Positions 20,681 through 31,084 of a stretch of 64,000 nucleotides of DNA are shown piece by piece. How positions within the stretch are numbered: position 1 is the stretch's first letter; each line of letters begins with the position of its first letter. The notes beneath the pieces are model-generated. The model did not search any database and was not told the DNA's origin. It saw only the letters and a list, made by a program, of their open reading frames with translations. Both the position numbers and the translations under genes were made by a program. This DNA is from Bicyclus anynana (lineage: Eukaryota > Arthropoda > Insecta > Lepidoptera > Nymphalidae). The stretch spans positions 4,526,001 to 4,590,000 of the forward strand of contig NC_069095.1 of NCBI RefSeq assembly GCF_947172395.1. The letters are read 5' to 3'.

Positions 20681-20825
20681 TTAGTCATAAGCTGGTTCTT
20701 GCAACGCGGCACGATCTAAACTGAAGAATCAGCTCATGACTAAGGTTGGGTATGGGTTCGATACATGTCGGGCATAATCCGACGTTGCATTACGTGAGTT
20801 TTAGCCGTGTTTTATAATAAATTAA
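20681..20825 (+). repeat. interspersed repeat F, copy 2 with inverted 5' part
   Basis: The right part (CAGCTCATGACTAAGG to GAGTTTTAGCCGTGTTTTAT) matches 367-485. It is preceded by the inverted version of its own start: CTTAGTCATAAGCTGGTTCTTGCA...CGCGGCACGA. Confidence 0.7.
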
Positions 20826-21214
20826 TAATAATAACACTCACGATAGTTTAAATTCTAAAATGCTTTCATCCAGTAACCATTCCGGTGAAGGTCATAAGGG
20901 ACCCTAGATCAGGACCCCAGGGATACAACACTTCGATACCAATTGCTGTTTAACCACTTTATAATCGGCAATTTGTCTTGCGGAAAATCCTAAACTAACG
21001 AAGTTGGAAACTTTGGAACACCACAGAGACTGTAGTTACCTCTGTGGGTTCTGTCGTTGGTATAATACAATCGGAGCGATTCGAGAAGTTATTTGAACTA
21101 ATGCTTCTCGTATTCTGATGTCTGGTGCTTCATGACTTAAGGTTCGTTTATATCTACAGACAAGTAGCTTGGCAGACACCCATAGATACCGTTCATTCAC
21201 ACTGCCCAGCAGGT

Positions 21215-21690
21215 AAGAAACTTAAAGTAATAGGGATGATGACAGTTTTTTAAATTGTATATAAATTAAGAGTATACTAATAGTAAAGCAATTTTGTAAA
21301 AGTAACAGGGTATCTGCGATCATTACTTTCGGAGCTACAGGGATTTAAAGAATCAGATTTGCGGCGCTGCCGCGGATCCCTGAAAAACGCCCCATACAAA
21401 ATGGCTCGAAAAAATGACGTCATAGGCAATGTAATGATCGTTAGATTTGTATGCGCGTTCAAACAAAATTACAAATATCTTTGTTATTTGTGCGTTTATC
21501 TTTATAGTTCATATATTAAAAAATGTCACATTTAATGTAAGGAAGCTAAAACTGTATGAATTTTCATCTAATTACGATAAATTTTTTTTAATAGTTTTTG
21601 AAATTTTATAATCTCATTTATTTTGCAAATATCCAGACAATCTTTGCTTTTTATGTATAAATTAGTTAACATTGACCCTATTTACCCGAA
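21215..21690 (+). repeat. interspersed repeat I, copy 2
   Basis: It matches 2818-3360 without the inserted repeat C (CGCGGATCCCTGAAAAACGC, ATCGTTAGATTTGTATGCGC, TATCCAGACAATCTTTGC). The minus-strand ORF at 21277-21462 is repeat sequence. Confidence 0.7.
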
Positions 21691-22189
21691 TGTATCATAA
21701 AAATCAATATATTCAAACCTAGTCATCATGCCCATTTTCATGAAAGAAGTCCCCCAGACGCAGCGCTAATGTCTTAATGGCACTCATTGTCATTTGGTAC
21801 CTAATGGCGGTCTTATTGTCATTTGTGTAAGGCGCTGTCAATTTTAGTTCAGGTTTCATAAAAAGGACTCTACAGACATTAACCGCACAACCGCGAATAC
21901 TGGCAGGGCGCGGCCGCGTTACGATAGATATAAATACGTTAGTAAACACTGTTTAGAAGAATAATATTTTGTCTGCCACGGCACGTGTCTGACACACTAA
22001 AGGCACAGAAAAGATATTACAACCAGTAGTTGGACTTCATACTAGAGGTCGAAACGCGAGCTATACCTACGCTCCTTGAACATGGGGTGATCGTAGGGTG
22101 AAGACAGTCGCGACTGTGCCGCGGTGACGAACGAACGCACGGTGTATTAACAGAGTAAAGTGTATTAATAGTATTAGATTTTTTTAATT

Positions 22190-22312
22190 ATGACCAGTAG
22201 GAAATACTGTGCCGTTTTTGGATGCATGAATTCAATTATCCCATCCAGAGATAACTTTTTTTAAGTTACCTGGAAACTCTGAAAGGTTAACTTTAAAATA
22301 AATTTACTTATT
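22190..22312 (+). pseudogene. THAP-type zinc-finger domain, N-terminal part, frameshifted
   Basis: ATG at 22190 reads MTSRKYCAVFGCMNS, matching the start of a THAP domain, where the first two Cys ligands are spaced C-x(4)-C near the N-terminus. After DNFF the frame hits TAA in a T homopolymer (about 22255-22262). One base over, the reading continues KLPGNSERLTLK, matching the F(F)..P.....R region of the THAP fold, before another stop. The Trp and the later Cys/His ligands are not found downstream. THAP domains bind DNA and are used by P-element-like transposases and by host regulators. The sequence upstream (21960-22189) is GC-richer and could be an old 5' UTR. A broken copy is most likely; a first exon with a sequencing error is possible. 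Confidence 0.5.
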
Positions 22313-22544
22313 AGTAGGTAGGTACATAATCTTGTATTTTTTAATGGATAAGGTATTTCCTTTTATCTCCAGAATAAAGGTAGGTATCTGGATTAGTAAA
22401 TAAAGTGAATAGAGTAAAGGAAAGTGATTGACACGATTGAAATATGTAGCTATACGCGGTTCATGAATCACGATACAGTAGGTACGATAAGCTTGTATTA
22501 AAACCTCGACTGCTTGCACAATGTATTGTGTGACTGTGCTCGGA

Positions 22545-22735
22545 TCATTTGTGTTTTGTTACCCGACTGCGGCGAAGCCCAAAGGAGGAGTATGTGTTTG
22601 AATGTTATGACTTGTTGTTGTATGCGGGCGACGGGAGGAAAGGACTGCGCGGGTGTGAAGTTGTACGCGCTGGGCATCGTTACCCCCCTCCCGGACCGCG
22701 CCGACCTTCGGGAGTGTTACGAACAAATTTGCCAA
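22545..22735 (+). repeat. GC-rich block, probable repeat D relative
   Basis: The start GTTACCCGACTGCGGCGAAG resembles the TTTTTACCCGACTGC head at 49500. Three overlapping ORFs on both strands run through it, which argues against any one being a gene. Confidence 0.4.
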
Positions 22736-22739
22736 GCAC

Positions 22740-23515
22740 ACATACTGATAAATGATATGTCATTAAACTCGTCTAGATAGGCCGAGTGTCACTGGGTAAC
22801 TTAGTTCTTAAAAAATCAAAATGGCGGATTTTATGCACTTTAATGTGCAAGCTCATAAAACTTTTGCTCAGCTTGGCATTGGTGACAAGAATTTTAACCG
22901 ACTTCCAAAAAGAATCGTATCGTATTTACAGCGATATTTCCGTCATTTGTAAACCGTTTCTTTTTTGTTTGGATGAATATTCTTTCAGGTTAGTCCCATT
23001 TTTTTCATGTCAGGATCTGATAATGGCATCCTAGAGAAATCTAGGGGAACAATCGTATCGTAGGGACAATTAGTGCGTTTGTTCATTGTTTCATTATCTA
23101 TTTTAAATCACTACAATTTCATGAAGGTATTTATCTTTTTTTTTATTTGTTCACGTAGTGTGGAGGTAATACCTAGATGGCATCACCGAAATAAATATGT
23201 TTAAGAATACGACCAATCCTTCAAGATCATTGACGTAGTATCAGCCTTAATTAAATCAACCAATCAAAAACACGCATTTTTATTTATCACTTCCCATTTT
23301 ACTACAATTTACAAAGTATTTTATTTGTTTATATAAAAAAAGTTTATTTACAATCACAAAACTAAGTGGAAACACAAAGTTAGCAAATGTAATTAAATTG
23401 CTGCATGCGGGCAGCCCTATGACATGTTTACGTACCGCGCGGCTGTAGGTATTTATTTCAAAAATACGGCCGAGTTATTATACTGCTTGTAATATCTTTA
23501 CTGTGCTAAAGGTCT
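22740..23515. other. AT-rich stretch with repeat fragments
   Basis: AACCGACTTCCAAAAAG at 22899 and GATAATGGCATCC near 23020 are pieces of the common AACCGACTTC repeat. Nothing else is recognised. Confidence 0.4.
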
Positions 23516-23522
23516 GTAGATA

Positions 23523-23565
23523 TAATGAAGTTTGCCTGTCATAGCCAGACAAACTTCATTTTATG
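23523..23565. repeat. hairpin, about 17-bp arms
   Basis: ATAATGAAGTTTGCCTG pairs with CAGACAAACTTCATTTTAT across a short loop. It may be the core of a MITE. Confidence 0.7.
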
Positions 23566-23718
23566 AAGGCTTAAATTTTGTCAGCCTATACTCCTATTCC
23601 TGTTTGGCCGCTCAGAAATTGCGTTTTTGACAGGTTGTGATCTAATGGGCGATGTAACATATGAGAGAGAGACAAAAAATGAGGCAATTGTAATTGAATA
23701 TGCTATGTAATTTAGTGC

Positions 23719-23772
23719 GAGGGTTCCAAAGTTACAAAATAAAACCCTTTATTTTGTAACTTTGAAACCCTC
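23719..23772. repeat. hairpin, about 25-bp arms
   Basis: GAGGGTTCCAAAGTTAC...AATAAA pairs with TTTATTTTGTAAC...AACCCTC across a 4-nt loop with one mismatch. The structure looks like a minimal foldback element. Confidence 0.8.
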
Positions 23773-23779
23773 TAGGCTC

Positions 23780-24795
23780 CATTATCAAGCCACGAGCGCG
23801 GTTAATTTTTGTCTTAATAATCTCCTGAATAATCGCTCATGCTTCAGTAAGCCAAAGTAATAAAAATTGTTTTTAAAGTCTGTAGTTTTTTTCCAATCGA
23901 AAACAGTATTTAACCATTTATTCTTCCAAACATTTAATCTACCAAATTCAATCGGTCCCCATGACGCTTTAGTAACTTCAAATTTAGCATCTCGGGCTCC
24001 CCTACTGTTAATAAATAAAATGCAATATATTCAGTTACAGCTAGGTACTACCCCATTGGGGAATTCTAGTCGTATAATAAAAACTTCTATCTTGGTCTAA
24101 TCTAAAATTCGTGACAAGTAGGTATATAAATTACTCCAAACAAACTTTTACCCTCCTCAAGTTGTATTTTTACTAGGTAGCCCTTCAATCTCCTGGGTAT
24201 TCTTTGTCCCAAAATTCAATAAAATATGCTTCTTTAGGTGTGAATATGTAAGTAACAGAAATAAAGAATAATATTGTGGTAATAAATGAAAGTGTTGGTT
24301 TGAAAAAGAAATAATTACTTACCTACCTACCTTTTAAAAATAAATGAAACAAAACAAAATAAAACAATTTCATAATGAACAAGGTAAAGTGCTGCCATAG
24401 AAGCCTTTCTGGAAGGAATGTCTAAATAATAATTGTTTTCATTAATAAATTCGCTGTTTTTCAACTGTTTTTTTTTTCTAATTTAATTTTCCAAGTAAAC
24501 GAACTAAAACGATTACCTATTCAATTCGGCTTAGCGAATCTGCGAAACTATCAAACAGCAATTATTATTATAATTGCTAATTATAGTTGCTAATGTCAAT
24601 GGAGCGGCCCTGGATTCAATTTAAGTCGGGGTCAATTAAGGATTTTGTATTTTCTAAATTGGCTCTGGGTTGTGGCTAGATACTATTATACCGGCAAGTA
24701 ACTATCTGCAGAATTTTTTTTCAACTTCAAAAGAAATCATAAGACTTATGGATAGAATAAAGTTGTACATATTCCAAATAGCCCACTGCCTTCTT
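23780..24795. other. AT-rich intergenic stretch
   Basis: I see no gene or shared repeat. A 77-codon ORF at 23867-24100 has no motif and AT-driven composition. Confidence 0.45.
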
Positions 24796-24801
24796 ACCTT
24801 A

Positions 24802-25109
24802 GAGCCGTGATAGCCCAGTGGCTCTGACCTCTGCCTCCGATTCCGGAGGGTGTGGGTTCGAATCCGGTCCGGTCAGGGGATGCACCTCCAACTTTTCAGT
24901 TGTGTGCATTTTAAGAAATTAAATATCACGTGTCTCAATCGGTGAAGGAAAACATCGTGAGGAAACCTGCATACCAGACAATTATCTTAATTCTCTGTTA
25001 AGTCTGCCAATCCGCATTGGACCAGCGTAGTGGACTATTGGCCTAACCCCTCTTCTTCTGAGAGGAGACTCAAGCTCAGTAGTGAGCCGAATATGGGTTG
25101 ATGACGACT
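24802..25109 (+). mobile_element. SINE family A, full-length
   Basis: It is one of the most complete copies: GAGCCGTGATAGCCCAGTGG, GTGTGGGTTCGAATCCGG, GATGCACCTCCAACTTTTC, CACGTGTCTCAATCGG, GAGCCGAATATGGG and a GACGAC tail. It is a useful reference for the partial copies. Confidence 0.92.
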
Positions 25110-25530
25110 ACCTCCTTAACTGCGTCGCCACTTAACAACAGGTGTAATCGTAGTCAAGGACTATAATAAAAATAAAAAGATCATTTCTGAATATTTAAAT
25201 AATAGGTCACATAATGCGTATTTTACAAGAGACTTTCAACATGAGGGGGTCAATAAACATCCTGCCAATTGCTCCCCCAAGAATTGGTCGCTGGGACAAT
25301 AGTACGCAATCTGGAGCAGACATTTTTAAAATGACCCCAAAAATGCTCCATTTGTAAGGGTCAGCGGAGAATAGGTATCGCAAAATTTTTATGGAAAGTG
25401 GACGTAAAAGCTTCCATTCCCCATTTTATTACATATCGGGGATATAATATTCTGAGGATCACTTACGCGAATCATTTGTTATGAAACATTAATTTGCCAT
25501 ACTTAAATATCACATCGAAAGCTTAAATAT
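25110..25530. other. no gene recognised
   Basis: Mixed-composition sequence without a sustained frame. Confidence 0.4.
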
Positions 25531-25600
25531 ATACTAGCGGATACCTGCGACTTTGTCTGCGAGTAAATGTGTGTAAACTTTATTCGTACGTGACCATTTC
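25530..25600 (+). repeat. repeat E head, diverged
   Basis: CTAGCGGATACCTGCGACTTTGTCTGCG is a diverged head of repeat E; the body is lost. Confidence 0.55.
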
Positions 25601-25791
25601 CTGATATAATAGATACGAGTATGAGCTACAGACCTGAAGTTTTAATTGCATAGTTATATCTGTATACAGTCTAACTGTTCGGTTTAATTGTCCGTGTGGA
25701 AAATTAAGGTTCTCAGTTTGCGTATTCGAGGCGATGTTCAGTTACAACTGTAAAGTTGTATCGAATCTAAAATATGATATATATTTTTTTT

Positions 25792-25845
25792 AAATACTTA
25801 AAATCCCGCTGAATGTCTCAACATTCAGCGGGATTTTAAGTATTT
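25792..25845. repeat. perfect 25-bp inverted repeat, 4-nt loop
   Basis: The arm at 25792-25816 (AAATACTTAAAATCCCGC...GAATGT) is repeated exactly in reverse complement at 25821-25845, around CTCA. The right arm is the last part of the ORF at 25825-26097, so the left arm looks like an inverted duplication of that end. Confidence 0.95.
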
Positions 25846-26097
25846 GTATTTAGGCGTGTTTGGTGCGAAATCCAGTGATTTGCCCAAATATAATAATGTA
25901 GTGTCTATTTCATGACATCTTGTGGTGCTCGTATCTTGAGCCTTTTGAAAGTTGTACCAGGTTTCTTCATTATTAGGTTGATTTGGATGTTTACGAATAC
26001 GCTTTTGGTATGTTTTCATTGAGTGTGTAACTTCTGTCTTTATAGTTTTATTTTTTAGTTCACGATGCAGGCTTTTTGATGTACCAAGGAGATTCAA
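25825..26097 (-). pseudogene. possible Penelope-like element remnant
   Basis: The minus-strand frame (90 codons) begins MNLLGTSKSLHRELKNK and contains THSMKTYQKRIRKHPN and then LLYLGKSLDFAPNTPKY. The last phrase resembles the LL..GL.FA..P.K motif just before the reverse-transcriptase core of Penelope-like elements, and the basic helix before it fits that N-terminal region. No RT catalytic motif follows, because the frame ends in the hairpin at 25792-25845. An unidentified host fragment is the alternative. Confidence 0.4.
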
Positions 26098-26099
26098 TC

Positions 26100-27120
26100 A
26101 TGTGCATTTTTGACTGGAACTGTAATTATACTTGAAAATTTTTAAAGAGTACTTTTAATAGAATTCAAAGTAATCAGATAGTTATCTAAACAGTATATTT
26201 TTTAATGTGTCATCAATTACATCAAAATATTTAGTGGAAAACTATCCTATCCTATAATATAAATATATCTATAATATAAATATTTACTAGAATACCTCGC
26301 TATCTCTAGCAATACCCACACTTTAACTATGTATTACTATAAAAAATGTGTGTGTCAACTCCGACGCACGAATGTTTTTTACTCTTTCAGATCGACTGTC
26401 CAAATACAATGTTGCCCCGCAGCATACCTACACTATGTGTGTCTCAATATCTACGCCTGAAAAGTGAAAGGTGCGCAACCGAGGAGCAGCAGGCCGCGCG
26501 CATATGCACACTGTTAGCGACAACGCACGATGAAAAGTGCGCAGAATAGGTGGCGCACAAAAACGTAACGCTGTCATTCGTTTATCGAATTTTCAGCCCT
26601 TATTTTTTTCATACCGGGGGCTATATATGAAAACTCCAAACATTTAATAAACATCACGTTTTGCGTAGGTTGGTGTGGTTGAAAACATGTCATGCAAGTT
26701 ACATCATTTATTTTTAGCCGTAACGGCTGGAGTTTCGCAAATGTATTTCCAGTTATTAATATTAGAGGCGATACCAACTTACTACACATTTAACCGATGA
26801 GTATATTCACCAAAATGGACGACAGAGAGCTATTTTCAGTGTATTATAAAACGATTTCAAAGCAGTGATATATATAGAGTAACTAATAAATAAACTTCAT
26901 TTGTTAAATACCGTATACCTAGTACATAATTTTACTAAGGCCGCAAGTTTGACAGTCTATGCTCCTACGAGTATCATCCGATGATGGCATTACCATAATA
27001 CCATTATTATGGTAGTCAATTACCGAGTTTGAACTATGGTGGCTATGGAAGTAGGTACTCTTGTAGTATGTAAGCGTGTTTCAAAGGTCCTTATCATCAA
27101 TATTGTCCAAGTATAGTTGT
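26100..27120. other. mostly unassigned sequence
   Basis: A block at 26346-26549 follows a good acceptor-like TTTTTTACTCTTTCAG and is GC-richer, but its frames show no motif. The minus ORF at 26574-26789 is likewise unrecognised. Confidence 0.35.
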
Positions 27121-27124
27121 CATC

Positions 27125-27445
27125 ATTATCAGCCGATGGACGTTCACTGCTGGATATGGCATCTTGCATGGACCTCCAAACAAAACGGTCTGAATGTGAT
27201 CGAATCAGAAATGACGAGTTCCGCAAAGTCAAAACAACCCAAAGTCACTGACATTGCTCAGCGAATCGCGAAGCTGAAGTGGCAATGGGCAGGGGACATA
27301 GTTCGAAGAGCCGATGGGTGTTGGGTTCCCAATGGTGACCCCGCACCGGAAAGAGCAACACTGTGCTTGACCCCCCATTAAGTGGAGCGAGGAAATCAAG
27401 CAGGTTGCAGGGAGCCGGTGGATGCTGGTGGCTCAAGACCGTGCA
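27125..27445 (-). pseudogene. RTE-type LINE 3' fragment with 5' inversion
   Basis: 27200-27445 reads in the + direction as LINE coding sequence: VTDIAQRIAKLKWQWAGDIV, then RRADG and, after frame slips, GCREPVDAGGSRPC, matching the RTE C-terminal consensus (DIAQRI.KLKWQWAGH..RR.DGRW). By contrast, 27125-27190 is the 3' tail of the same kind of element on the minus strand. On the minus strand this is an inverted upstream segment followed by a sense 3' tail, the signature of twin-primed 5' inversion. There is no functional domain. Confidence 0.65.
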
Positions 27446-27615
27446 AGCTTATACAGTTATATTTTCTTTTATTCCGTCGTATATGAGATGAAAATTGTTA
27501 TACCAACTGTGAGGCGAAAGGTCATGTGTTTCAAATGCATTTTATAGTAAAAAGTAGTTTTATGCACTTCTTCTCCCTATACATTTTAATTGTGTCCTAT
27601 CTATACTAATATTAT

Positions 27616-27832
27616 CTTTATTTATACTAATAATATGAAGCAGAAGAGTTTGTTCGTTTCTTTGTTTGTTCGTTTGAACGCGCTAGTCTCAGAAACTACT
27701 GGTCCGATTTAAAAAAAAATATTCAGTGTTAGATAGCCCATTTATCGAGGAAGGCTATAAGCTATATATTGTTCCTGTATTCCCACGGGAACGAAAACCA
27801 CGCGGGTAAAACTGCGCGGCATCAGCTAGTTT
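27616..27832 (-). repeat. repeat C, full-length
   Basis: The right end GCGCGGCATCAGCTAG is the reversed head. The interior includes, reversed, GGAAGGCTATAAGC, TAGCCCATTTATCGAGG and ACTACTGGTCCGATTT. Confidence 0.75.
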
Positions 27833-28335
27833 CAAGTAAAAATGTATTGAAAGTGTTCACTTCTCGTATTGACATAATATAGATAATTATTATTGGTTCA
27901 ATGAGAATGTTTACCTGATATCAATATGTCCCCGCACTATAACGCTACATTGAACGTCAAAGTATAATTGCGGGTTCAGATTCAACAGTTCATTTATTTT
28001 GATCCATGCAGTGTAATTACTGTATCCAAATTAACTGGAAATCTCCCTGAAATAGTTTTGAAATCCCGCCAAGTTGTTTCCACTGGCAGCCTTTTCAATC
28101 TGCGATTTGTCTCGAGCAAGATGTAAACTTCAGCCGACCGTGAAACAAGTTTTAAATTATTTCAAACAGTAGGCTTATACACTTTTCCTTTCCATTTACA
28201 CTGGTTATTGGAATATAGGGTGGAAAATGAGTGTTGTGATCGCATTTTAAAATGTCTTAACTTGTAACTTTGATATATTGAACATGTGCTGCACCAATAT
28301 CAGCCTGCTATAAGCTTCACTACAGGGCCATGTAT

Positions 28336-28722
28336 CTATACTAACAGCCTATCTTGATGAGTAAACTGTTTACCAACAAAGAAATTAGACATGAAGGTAG
28401 AAAACGCATGTCATTTCATATCTTATTTATTTTAAATTATGTATGGTTTGTTAATAAAATGTTATATAAAATATCATCATCATCATCTCCTTAAAATATA
28501 TTCTCCTTACCCTTATCCCAGAATATATTTTATATAACATTCTGGTTACATAAAATATATTAACCATATCTAATTGTTCTAAACGTATTAATCAAATTTT
28601 CATTAATTTAAGTACAAGTTAATTATAATCATTATTAGGTGTGAAATGACTTGTGATTTATACCCTCATTTTTAATTTGTTTGTTGGTAAACAGTATTCA
28701 TCAAGAAATGCTGTAGTATAGT
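28336..28722. mobile_element. MITE family M, copy 1
   Basis: Left CTATACTAACAGCCTATCTTGATG...GTTTACCAACAAA is mirrored at the right by GTTGGTAAACAGTATTCATC...GCTGTAGTATAG. The TA at the edges suggests a TA target duplication, as in Tc1/mariner-type MITEs. An extra internal foldback (TTATATAAAATAT with ATATTTTATATAA) is present only in this copy. The second copy is at 40660-40945. Confidence 0.75.
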
Positions 28723-28732
28723 GAGCAGTGTG

Positions 28733-28897
28733 TGTGGGAGTTTTCAATGTTTTCATACTGTTACTATCGCGTTAACGTAAACGCTAATTTATATGGAATT
28801 GAAACAGTTGTGCAGTAGTGCCACTAGATGGCGCTGTATTAATTCCTTAGAAATTCGCGTTTACGTTAACGCGATTGTCACAGTATTGCCACTAGGC
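28733..28897 (+). mobile_element. MITE family N, copy 2
   Basis: It matches the reverse complement of 10091-10261: GTGGGAGTTTTCAATGTTTTC, CATACTGTTACTATCGCG, TTAGAAATTCGCGTTTACG and TATTGCCACTAGG. It directly abuts MITE M copy 1. Confidence 0.8.
28821..28834 (+). promoter_or_regulatory. CTCF-consensus-like motif in MITE N copy 2
   Basis: CCACTAGATGGCGC is identical to the motif in copy 1 and lies in the central loop region of the MITE, where the two arms do not pair. Confidence 0.5.
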
Positions 28898-28980
28898 CCT
28901 CGGATGTGGAGTTTTGACACAACTTCTCCTAGAAGGACATAAAGGTGATTTATTTAACGACTTACGTTATACTCGTATAT

Positions 28981-29300
28981 TTTTTTTTTATTCTTAACAA
29001 GTTAGTCCTTAACTACAATCTCAACTGATGGTGATGCAGTCTAAAATGGAAGTGGGCTAACTTTTTAGGAGGAGGATGAAAATCCACACTTCTTTCAGTT
29101 CCTACACGACATCGTACCGGAGTGCTAAATCGCTTGGCGGTACGTCTTTGCCAGTAGGGTGGTAACTAGCCACGGCCGAAGCATCCCACCAGCCAGACCT
29201 GGATCAATTAAGAAAATCATAATCGGCCCAGCCGGGGATCGAATTCAGGACCTCCGTTTTGAAAATCCACCGCGCTTACCACTGCGCCTCGGAGACCGTA
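28981..29300 (-). mobile_element. SINE family B, full-length
   Basis: The minus-strand head is ACGGTCTCCGAGGCGCAGTGG, with GGGGATCGAATTC in the B-box position as seen on the + strand. The 3' end is TTGTAGTTAAGGACTAAC with poly-A. A SINE A copy lies immediately to its right. Confidence 0.88.
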
Positions 29301-29341
29301 AAATATCGTCGATATTTAACGATTAATATCATTAAAGTAGG

Positions 29342-29584
29342 CATGCACCTCCAGATTTTCAGTTGTGTGCATTTTAAGAAATTAAATATCACGTGTCTAA
29401 ACGGTGAAGGAAAACATCGTGAGGAAACCTGCACACCAGAGAATGTTCTTAATTCTCTGCGTGTGTGAAGTCTGCCAATCCGCATTGGGCCAGCGTTGGC
29501 CTAACCTATTGGCCTAACCACTCTCATTCTAAAAGGAGACTCGAGATCAGCAGTGATCTGAATATGGGTTGATAATGATGATGA
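29342..29584 (+). mobile_element. SINE family A, head missing
   Basis: It begins at CATGCACCTCCAGATTTTC and is complete to GAATATGGGTTGATAATGATG. ORFs on both strands are SINE sequence. Confidence 0.85.
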
Positions 29585-29589
29585 TCATA

Positions 29590-30020
29590 GTTAATGAAAC
29601 GCCTGGACCGACTGGTGCTCTCCAAGATTATTCTACAACACCAACTTCCCAACTTCAGAGACGATACCAGAGATATATGTTAACTGGTGAAAAAATACTT
29701 AAACCTTCATGGCTGATAAGAGTTAGCTTGAGACATCGAATGTAATAAGTGTTAAAGCCATGCCGAATGTAAGTACGTTAAAAATTATACTAGCACATAT
29801 AACCAAACTTTATTACGGCAAAATTCTCGTATTATAGGATTATAGGATTTCCAATAAAGCACTACAACGGCAAAATTTTCAATAACATAAAACAAAATTA
29901 GGGACGGGAGAAAATTCGTTCCTAAAATAACAAACCTGATCACATTGTTAGGCGGAGGCTACACTGAAGTGTCCACGGCCACTGTGGCTTGCGTCATCAT
30001 GCGGAAAGTATAAAATAGTC
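29590..30020. other. unassigned sequence
   Basis: An open stretch of about 45 codons (29587-29715, containing TSQLQRRYQRYMLTGEK) ends at TGA. It is not supported by splice sites or by any family I know. Confidence 0.35.
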
Positions 30021-30023
30021 AAC

Positions 30024-30349
30024 TTTTTTTTTATCCTTTACAAGTTAGCCCTTGACTACAATCTCACCTGATGGTAAGTGATGATGTAATCAAAGCTGGA
30101 AGCGGGCTAACTTGTTAGGAGGAGGATGAAAATCCACACTCCTTTCGGTTTCTACACGACATCGTACCGAAACGCTAAATCGCTTGGCGGTACGTCTTTG
30201 TCGGTAGGGTGGTAACTAGCCACGGCCGAAGCCTCCTACCAGCTAGACCTGGACCAATTAAGAAAATCTCAATAGGTCCAGCCGGGGATCGAACCCAGGA
30301 CCTCCGTCATTAAATATACCGCGCATACCACTGCGCCACGGAGGCCGTC
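30024..30349 (-). mobile_element. SINE family B, full-length, well preserved
   Basis: Head on the minus strand GACGGCCTCCGTGGCGCAGTGG; GGGGATCGAACCC is the reversed B box; the tail ends TGTAGTCAAGGGCTAACTTG with poly-A. This is the best reference copy of SINE B here. Confidence 0.92.
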
Positions 30350-30365
30350 GAACGAATATACTCGT

Positions 30366-30564
30366 ACTAGCTGTCGCCCCGCAGTTTTACCCGCGTGGTT
30401 CCCGTTACCGTAAGAATACAGGGATAATATATAGCCTGTAGCCTTCCTCGATAAACGGGCTATCTAACACAGAAAGAATTTTTGAAATAGGACCAGTAGT
30501 TCCTGAGATTAGCGCGTTCAATCAAACAAACAAACTCTTCAGCTTTATAATATTAGTATAGATA
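30366..30564 (+). repeat. repeat C, full-length
   Basis: CTAGCTGTCGCCCCGCAGTT, GTGGTTCCCGTTACCG, AACGGGCTATCTAACAC, GGACCAGTAGTTCCTGAG and a TTTATAATATTAGTATAG end. Confidence 0.8.
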
Positions 30565-30789
30565 TACGGTTGACGGGATTTTTAGTGGATGATTTTGCCT
30601 ATCACTTTTTTTTAACTTACGTAACTTTAAGTTAAAAAGTTAAAAATATGCATAGCTATGCGTTCCCTTGCATCCATTAACTAAATGTATGTATCAATAG
30701 ACATCCCATTTCAAGACATATCAAGATAAGATATTAGGCTTGTATGTGTGTCTTTGTGTGTGCATTCTTTAATGTTAAATCTCAAATCT

Positions 30790-30898
30790 CAAAATCCGTA
30801 TTGGGCCAGCGTGGTGGACTAATGGCCTAACCCTTCTCACTCTGAGAGGAGACTCGAACTCAGCAGTGAGCCGAATATAGGTTGATAATGATGATGAT
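30790..30898 (+). mobile_element. SINE family A, 3' third only
   Basis: AATCCGTATTGGGCCAGCG to GAGCCGAATATAGG with a GATGATGAT tail. Confidence 0.8.
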
Positions 30899-31001
30899 GT
30901 AAGTTCACCATACAAGCTTAGTTTTCTCAGGAAAATGCTGCTTAGATTTCCAACTTCTATTTCGATCCCAACCTAACGTTTTACTTTTTCTTTCTCTCCC
31001 G

Positions 31002-31079
31002 TTAAAAATTAGGGCAGTGGAATATTGTGTGTTCCACATCATCTTCCTCTGGGCAGTACATGCATTCAGCGGAATCTCG
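31002..31079 (-). pseudogene. C-terminal zinc-knuckle fragment of an R1-like LINE ORF2
   Basis: Minus strand reads RDSAECMYCPEEDDVEHTIF followed by HCPNF and a stop. This is a C-x(2)-C-x(8)-H-x(4)-C knuckle as found at the C-terminus of R1-clade and related LINE ORF2 proteins. Only this end is recognisable; the flanks continue without a clear frame. Confidence 0.6.
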
Positions 31080-31084
31080 GAAAA

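Noticed and set aside
22514..22780. 88-codon Cys-rich ORF
   Set aside because: Two other frames on both strands are also open in this GC-rich block, and its start matches a dispersed repeat head.
24819..24885. tRNA gene candidates at SINE heads
   Set aside because: A- and B-box-like phrases exist, but no cloverleaf with an acceptor stem can be drawn, and each is followed by a SINE body.
27245..27436. Minus-strand ORF opposite the RTE fragment
   Set aside because: It is the antisense shadow of LINE coding sequence.
29587..29715. Open stretch containing TSQLQRRYQRYMLTGEK
   Set aside because: It begins in a SINE tail, lacks splice or start support and stops soon after; no family recognised.
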